Assembly (NCBI GenBank): GCA_031177795.1
Contig: JAPSKG010000016.1
Coordinates: 1 to 17,809, forward strand
Length of the DNA stretch: 17,809 bases
Reading direction: 5' to 3'
From: Domibacillus sp.
GTDB lineage: Bacteria > Bacillota > Bacilli > Bacillales > Domibacillaceae
The translations under genes and the position numbers were made by a program. Below the pieces are notes generated by a model. That model had not been told where the DNA came from. It worked only from the letters and a program-made list of their open reading frames with translations, and did not search any database. This document shows positions 13,959-17,809 of the stretch, in pieces. The first letter of the stretch is position 1. The number at the start of each line of letters is the position of its first letter.

Positions 13959-15773
13959 ATGGCAGATAATCAAGTAAAACAGCTTCCGGCTCGTTCTGAG
14001 ATTGCGGAAGAGCTAAAATGGCGTCTTGAAGACATTTTTAACACAGATGAAGAGTGGGAAAAAGAATTTAAAGCAATTCAGGAGCTTGCCGGTGAGGCAA
14101 CTGCCTACAATGGAACACTTGGCAGCAGTGCAGAACAGCTGTATTCCTTTTTTGCCTGGCAAGATCTCTTGCTTGAACGGATGGGCCGGCTTTATACGTA
14201 TGCACATATGCGCTATGATGAAAATACACAAAATGCGCATTATCAAAGCATGAATGACCGCGCTAAAATGCTTTATACGCATATTGCAGGAGCTTTGTCA
14301 TTTGCAGATCCAGAAATTTTGTTGATTGATGAGCAAAAACTGAATGACTTTGTGGCAGAATATAAACCCCTTCAGCTTTATAAAAAAGTGCTAGATGACC
14401 TGAATAAACAGCGTCCGCACGTGTTGTCAGCAGCAGAAGAAAACTTGCTTGCCCAGGCCTCTGATGTCCTTAGTTCTTCAAGTGCAACGTTTGGCATGCT
14501 AAACAATGCTGACCTAGAGTTTCCGGTTATTGAAGATGAAAATGGAGAGAATGTGCAACTTACACATGGAAATTATGTAAGGTTTTTAGAATCTTCAGAC
14601 AGGAATGTGCGTAAAAAAGCATTTAAAGCTGTGTATGAAACATACGGGAAATTTAAAAACACATTTGCTTCTACTTTATCAGGGCAAATTAAAAAAGATA
14701 ACTTTTCCGCAAAAGTCCGCCGGTATGGAAACGCAAGGGAAGCAGCGTTGTCCCGAAATCATATCCCGGAAGAAGTATATGATAACTTAGTTTTAACAAT
14801 TAATAAAAACCTTCCCTTGCTGCATCGATATGTAGCACTACGAAAAAAAGTGCTTGGCCTTGATGAACTTCATATGTATGATTTATACACACCATTAGTG
14901 GCAGAAGGAAAGTTTGACGTCACATATGAAGAAGCAAAAGAACTGCTGCAAAAAGGGCTTCAGCCACTTGGAAAAGAATACAACAGCATTTTAACCAAAG
15001 GCCTTGAAGGACGCTGGGTGGACGTAGTTGAAAACAAGGGAAAACGGAGTGGTGCTTATTCCTCAGGGGCTTATGGAACAAATCCATATATTTTAATGAA
15101 CTGGCAAGATAATGTAAACAACTTGTTTACACTCGCACATGAATTTGGCCATAGTATCCACAGTTATTATACGCGGGCAAACCAGCCGTATATTTACGGG
15201 GATTATTCTATTTTTGTAGCAGAAGTGGCTTCAACATGCAACGAAGCAATTTTAAATGATTATTTGTTAAAAACGACAGATGATGAGAAAAAGCGAATTT
15301 ATTTGCTGAATCATTTTCTTGAAACGTTCCGCGGCACAGTGTTTCGTCAAACAATGTTTGCGGAATTTGAACATCTTATTCACCAAAAAGCTCAAAATGG
15401 AGAAGCTCTGACGGCTGACGGCTTAAGTGCAGCTTATTATGATTTAAATAAAAAATATTTTGGTGAAGAAATGGTTGTTGACGAAGAAATTGCACTGGAG
15501 TGGGCGCGCATTCCTCATTTTTATTATAATTATTATGTTTACCAATATGCGACAGGTCTAAGTGCAGCAATTGCATTATCTTCTCAAATATTAAAAGAAG
15601 GGCAACCTGCTGCAGAACGGTATATCAATGAATTTTTAAAAGCGGGAAGCTCGGCGGATCCTATCGAGGTGTTAAAACGCGCCGGAGTGGACATGACGGC
15701 AGCAGACGCCATTGAATCGGCGTGCCGCGTATTTGAAGAGTCTCTTGAAGAAATGGAGAAATTATTAGGATAA
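13959..15773 (+). CDS. pepF: Oligoendopeptidase F (M3B metallopeptidase)
   Basis: A cytosolic zinc peptidase that cuts oligopeptides of roughly 7-17 residues. The product is 604 residues (B. subtilis YjbG/PepF about 609). The zinc site is His394-Glu395-x-x-His398 (LAHEFGHSIH), with Glu422 in EVASTCNE as the likely third ligand. The N-terminal half carries the helical PepF domain (ALSRNHIPEEVYDNL near the junction). The start has AAAGGAGG eight bases upstream. PepF overproduction blocks sporulation initiation in B. subtilis, probably by degrading Phr-type peptides. It is paired with coiA as in other Bacilli, with a promoter of its own and a strong terminator further on at 15949. Confidence 0.96.
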   Translation: MADNQVKQLPARSEIAEELKWRLEDIFNTDEEWEKEFKAIQELAGEATAYNGTLGSSAEQLYSFFAWQDLLLERMGRLYTYAHMRYDENTQNAHYQSMNDRAKMLYTHIAGALSFADPEILLIDEQKLNDFVAEYKPLQLYKKVLDDLNKQRPHVLSAAEENLLAQASDVLSSSSATFGMLNNADLEFPVIEDENGENVQLTHGNYVRFLESSDRNVRKKAFKAVYETYGKFKNTFASTLSGQIKKDNFSAKVRRYGNAREAALSRNHIPEEVYDNLVLTINKNLPLLHRYVALRKKVLGLDELHMYDLYTPLVAEGKFDVTYEEAKELLQKGLQPLGKEYNSILTKGLEGRWVDVVENKGKRSGAYSSGAYGTNPYILMNWQDNVNNLFTLAHEFGHSIHSYYTRANQPYIYGDYSIFVAEVASTCNEAILNDYLLKTTDDEKKRIYLLNHFLETFRGTVFRQTMFAEFEHLIHQKAQNGEALTADGLSAAYYDLNKKYFGEEMVVDEEIALEWARIPHFYYNYYVYQYATGLSAAIALSSQILKEGQPAAERYINEFLKAGSSADPIEVLKRAGVDMTAADAIESACRVFEESLEEMEKLLG

Positions 15774-15776
15774 CTT

Positions 15777-15932
15777 TTAAGAAAGCGCAGTCAAATCTTT
15801 CTTTTCGACAATATTGTGAACGGCAAAGTACATTTCTTGCAAAAATTGTGCCAACCATGTTACCATTGAGTCGTGAAGTTGATCACAAACAAACATATAC
15901 CCCTTTGTTTGACCGTGAAAAATTTCTCCCAT
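15777..15932 (-). CDS. Small hypothetical protein, 51 residues, between pepF and yjbH
   Basis: On the minus strand ATG at 15932-15930 opens 51 codons ending with TAA at 15779-15777, four bases beyond the pepF stop. The product begins MGEIFHGQTKGYMFVCDQL and contains a helical stretch WLAQFLQEMYFAVHNIVEKK with regular hydrophobic spacing, which looks like a real protein. An AAAGGGG lies directly against the ATG, which is too close for a good ribosome site; Met13 has a second AAAGGGG three bases upstream. From memory, B. subtilis has a small gene of unknown function (yizD) in this place, but I cannot verify homology. The pepF terminator hairpin would lie in its leader. The rest of 15774-16078 holds two terminators and a weak minus-strand promoter candidate. 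Confidence 0.5.
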   Translation of the reverse strand: MGEIFHGQTKGYMFVCDQLHDSMVTWLAQFLQEMYFAVHNIVEKKDLTALS

Positions 15933-15948
15933 CCCCTTTGTTCGTATG

Positions 15949-15976
15949 AAAAAGCCCCGCTTCGGCGGGGCTTTTT
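15949..15976. terminator. Strong intrinsic terminator after pepF, UUCG loop
   Basis: AAAAAGCCCCGC (15949-15960), loop TTCG and GCGGGGCTTTTT (15965-15976): a perfect 12-bp stem closed by the stable C(UUCG)G tetraloop, with a T tract on both strands. Confidence 0.92.
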
Positions 15977-16012
15977 CTGTTTTAATTTAAACTAGCTAGC
16001 TGTTTTGCATGA

Positions 16013-16041
16013 ATTGATTGCAGAATGGACAGATTAGTCAA
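16013..16041 (-). promoter_or_regulatory. Weak minus-strand promoter candidate upstream of the small gene
   Basis: On the minus strand TTGACT (16041-16036), 17 bp and ATCAAT (16018-16013). The -10 is poor. Its transcript would have to pass the hairpin at 15949-15976 to reach the 51-codon frame. Confidence 0.25.
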
Positions 16042-16050
16042 GAAATAAAA

Positions 16051-16080
16051 GAAAAAACGCCGGCACAAGCCAGCGCTTTT
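16051..16080 (-). terminator. Intrinsic terminator after yjbH
   Basis: On the minus strand AAAAGCGCTGGC, loop TTGT and GCCGGCGTTTTTT form a stem with one G-U and a single-base bulge, ending in a T run. It overlaps the last bases of the yjbH stop codon. Confidence 0.75.
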
Positions 16081-16906
16081 ACTGAATGTATTCCCAAAAA
16101 ACTCCGTATTTCGTTTCGATCTTTCGGACTTTCCGCTGTAAAAGCAATTTTTTCATTTCGCGCTCTGTATAGAGATTCGACCAATCATAGATACCGCTAA
16201 TTTCTGTTGAAGCGGCGATTCGGAAATACTGCATGAATTCTTCTAACGGAGGCGGCTCAAGTGGTTCAGGTATTTCTTCTAGCATTTCCTGCAAGATTTG
16301 CACGTAAATTTCATAAGAATAAAGTCCGGCAATTTTAATGCCTTCGTCTTCAATCCGTTCGTTAAAAAAAACGATTGTTGGGGCTTCCTCTACATCCATT
16401 TCACAAGTAATTGCTAAATCACATTGAAAAGCTTTTGTCGCGCTAGAAGAATGAATATCATTTAAAAATTCTTTTTTATCAAGTCCGGACTCTTCCGCAC
16501 ATCGGCTTAGCACTAATAAGTCCGAGACATTTTCTTTTTCCAAAAAAAGCTGTTCTTGAAGCTTACGCAAAAATTTGCTTCCTGCCCGTTTCCCCTGAAG
16601 TTCGGCTGCTTTAATGGCAATAGAAGCGAGAAACGGGGAAGAAACGGCATCTTTTGTGAAAATAGGTGTATCGCAGACAACTCCGCTTCGTTCCACTATA
16701 AGAGGCCGTCTCGCGACGTTTAGCGCTGTCAGTTTTCCGGCTAATACTTGTTTCAGCTTAAAATAATGGCCATATTCAATTTGCAGTTTTCGAATTAACG
16801 GATCAAGCGCCCAGCATTCTGGACAAAGAGGATCAACAAATACATAGAGTTCAAGAGGTTTTTGACGGGCTGAGCAAATTCGTTCAGACAAATGCATTGA
16901 ATTCAC
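16079..16906 (-). CDS. yjbH: YjbH (SpxH), ClpXP adaptor for Spx degradation
   Basis: A DsbA-like thioredoxin-fold protein that binds the Spx C-terminus and speeds its degradation by ClpXP. It has 275 residues, against about 299 in B. subtilis. The fold begins KPLELYVFVDPLCPECWALDP with Cys28-x-x-Cys31. Downstream AELQGKRAGSKFLR, FQCDLAITCEMDVEEAPT and GLYSYEIYVQIL are family hallmarks. Start GTG at 16906 overlaps the globin TGA by the 4 bases GTGA, with GGGTGAT upstream; an in-frame TGA at 16915-16913 rules out a longer N-terminus. That N-terminus has one His and one Cys, unlike the His-rich segment of B. subtilis YjbH. It is the second gene of the yjbI-yjbH operon. Confidence 0.93.
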   Translation of the reverse strand: MNSMHLSERICSARQKPLELYVFVDPLCPECWALDPLIRKLQIEYGHYFKLKQVLAGKLTALNVARRPLIVERSGVVCDTPIFTKDAVSSPFLASIAIKAAELQGKRAGSKFLRKLQEQLFLEKENVSDLLVLSRCAEESGLDKKEFLNDIHSSSATKAFQCDLAITCEMDVEEAPTIVFFNERIEDEGIKIAGLYSYEIYVQILQEMLEEIPEPLEPPPLEEFMQYFRIAASTEISGIYDWSNLYTEREMKKLLLQRKVRKIETKYGVFWEYIQ

Positions 16907-17301
16907 AAAACATCACCCTTATCATCCGGCTGATTCACCATGTGAAAAGCCGTTTGTTTAAGTCGTTCAAAAATGAAAACACGCAATTCTCCACTTAAAT
17001 GCACATCGTCCATTGCTGCTTCCATACATGAAAGCCAGGCAACTGCGCGCGCTGGTGTAATAGGAAACGGCATATGGCGTGCGCGGAGCATCGGGTGCCC
17101 ATGTTCATCTGTATATAAAGAAGGACCGCCTAAAAACTGAGTTAAAAACTGTTTTTGCTTTCGGGCAGTTTCGGTTAAATCATCGGGAAAAATCGGCGCA
17201 AGATCCGGATGCTGCGAAACGCGGCTGTAAAAAATGTCAACCAGTTCTGAAAGCTGTTTCTCACCAATGATGTCATATGGAACATTGGATTGCTCGGCCA
17301 T
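16903..17301 (-). CDS. yjbI: Truncated hemoglobin, group II (YjbI/HbO type)
   Basis: A small heme protein of 132 residues, identical in length to B. subtilis YjbI. Heme-pocket residues are visible: Tyr25 at B10 (DIFYSRV), His76 as the proximal F8 ligand (LRARHMPFPI) and Trp89 at G8 (AVAWLSCM), the mark of group II. TETARKQKQFLTQFLGGP is highly conserved. ATG at 17301 has AAAGGAG eight bases upstream; a longer frame to 17337 begins inside the promoter -10 and is rejected. Its stop overlaps the yjbH GTG, so the two are translationally coupled. Group II globins bind oxygen and can have peroxidase activity, which fits pairing with the adaptor for the thiol-stress regulator Spx. Confidence 0.95.
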   Translation of the reverse strand: MAEQSNVPYDIIGEKQLSELVDIFYSRVSQHPDLAPIFPDDLTETARKQKQFLTQFLGGPSLYTDEHGHPMLRARHMPFPITPARAVAWLSCMEAAMDDVHLSGELRVFIFERLKQTAFHMVNQPDDKGDVL

Positions 17302-17335
17302 AAGTGTGACTCCTTTTTCCTCGTAATGTATATTC

Positions 17336-17364
17336 ATTTTAACAAGGCTTCAGACATAAAACAA
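17336..17364 (-). promoter_or_regulatory. Sigma-A promoter of yjbI-yjbH
   Basis: On the minus strand: TTGTTT (17364-17359), a 17-bp spacer and TAAAAT (17341-17336), about 35 bp before the yjbI ATG. The gap behind it (17365-17506) is A/T-rich with long A and T runs and no gene that I can support. Confidence 0.7.
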
Positions 17365-17506
17365 ATGAAGTGCCTTAATAAAAAAAGTATAAGGTGCCTA
17401 TTTGTGGAAGAAAAACAAAAAGAAAAAAGGAAAAAGGCGTTTTTTGCTTTTTTTAGAAGAATTGTATTTGGTTTTTCAAGCTATGTTTTTAGATTCCAGT
17501 AAAAAA

Positions 17507-17534
17507 ACCGGCTCTACGCATTGTAGTAACCGGT
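17507..17534 (-). terminator. Intrinsic terminator overlapping the end of the transglycosylase gene
   Basis: On the minus strand ACCGGT (17534-17529) pairs with the GCCGGT that ends at 17507, with an inner CTAC/GTAG helix, and leads into seven T (17507-17501). The hairpin includes the last codons and the stop of the gene. Confidence 0.7.
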
Positions 17535-17809
17535 AACCTTTTTTACATAATTTTGTGTTTCTTTAAATGGAGGGATGCCGCCATGTTTTTTAACATTGCC
17601 GGGCCCTGCATTATATGCCGCAAGTGCAAGAGATATGTTCCCATCAAACATATCCAGCATTTGACGCAAGTACTTTGTTCCCCCTGTTATATTTTGCGCC
17701 GGGTCAAAAGAATTTTTTACGCCAAGATAACTTGCAGTGCTTGGCATAAGCTGCATAAGGCCAGATGCACCTGCGTAACTGACGGCAGTAGGGTTAAAAT
17801 TTGATTCTT
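17514..17809 (-). CDS. yjbJ: Lytic transglycosylase, SLT domain (YjbJ/CwlQ-like), 5' end outside the window
   Basis: The frame runs off the window edge; only the last 98 codons are present. It starts within ESNFNPTAVS, so the catalytic Glu of the SLT domain is the first complete residue visible. GLMQLMPSTA, ITGGTKYLRQML and LALAAYNAGPGNV, the other lysozyme-like motifs of family 1 transglycosylases, follow, and the protein ends TQNYVKKVTGYYNA. These enzymes cut peptidoglycan glycan chains outside the membrane. In B. subtilis yjbJ (cwlQ), a transglycosylase and muramidase, lies beside yjbI, which supports the symbol. The signal peptide and any N-terminal domain cannot be seen. Confidence 0.92.
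   Translation of the reverse strand, partial: ESNFNPTAVSYAGASGLMQLMPSTASYLGVKNSFDPAQNITGGTKYLRQMLDMFDGNISLALAAYNAGPGNVKKHGGIPPFKETQNYVKKVTGYYNA

Noticed and set aside
17365..17506. A/T-rich stretch with A and T runs and loose inverted repeats (CCTTA/TAAGG; AAAAAGGC/GCTTTTTT)
   Set aside because: The repeats are short or imperfect and there is no adjacent plus-strand gene to terminate; it looks like ordinary low-complexity intergenic DNA.

Overview
The window is a stretch of low-GC Firmicute chromosome that reads as Bacillaceae. FabH, FabF, Spx, MecA, YjbA, YjbC, YitU, YitW, TrpS, PepF, YjbI and YjbH all resemble, from memory, their Bacillus subtilis counterparts at near full length. Gene order largely follows the B. 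subtilis yit-yja-yjb region (fabHA-fabF, yjbA, trpS, yjbC, spx, mecA, coiA, pepF, yjbI-yjbH, yjbJ). The clearest departures are a clpB gene, which B. subtilis 168 lacks, and a missing med gene next to comZ. Strong Shine-Dalgarno sequences, sigma-A type promoters and GC-stem/T-tract terminators fit this assignment. No mobile element, CRISPR array, rRNA or tRNA was seen.

Left part (1-2600): the 3' part of a C-terminally anchored GH13 alpha-amylase-like protein in which two of the three catalytic acids are replaced; yitU (HAD phosphatase, minus strand); and divergent yitW (MIP18/SufT-like Fe-S maturation protein). Next (2600-6000): clpB under an apparent CtsR operator, convergent comZ with a short interrupted reading frame in front of it, and a small DUF2929-like membrane protein. 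Then (6000-8340) fabH-fabF, a fatty acid elongation operon behind a clear FapR operator. A small membrane protein gene, yjbA and convergent trpS follow (8380-10390).

Right part (10500-17809): a stress and competence cluster. yjbC and spx lie in one direction with several promoter-like elements and a leader that can form mutually exclusive helices. mecA, coiA and pepF follow, each with its own terminator or promoter signals. A 51-codon minus-strand frame lies between pepF and yjbH. The yjbI (truncated globin)-yjbH pair is translationally coupled on the minus strand, and the window ends inside a lytic transglycosylase gene (yjbJ/cwlQ-like). YjbH (with ClpXP) and MecA (with ClpCP) are known to control Spx and ComK, so regulator and proteolytic adaptors sit within 6 kb of each other.

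Most of the window is ordinary core chromosome. The points most worth a second look are the degenerate amylase, the spx leader, the short frames at 5520-5642 and 15777-15932, the dyad inside the yitU promoter spacer, and the YjbH N-terminus lacking its usual histidine-rich segment.
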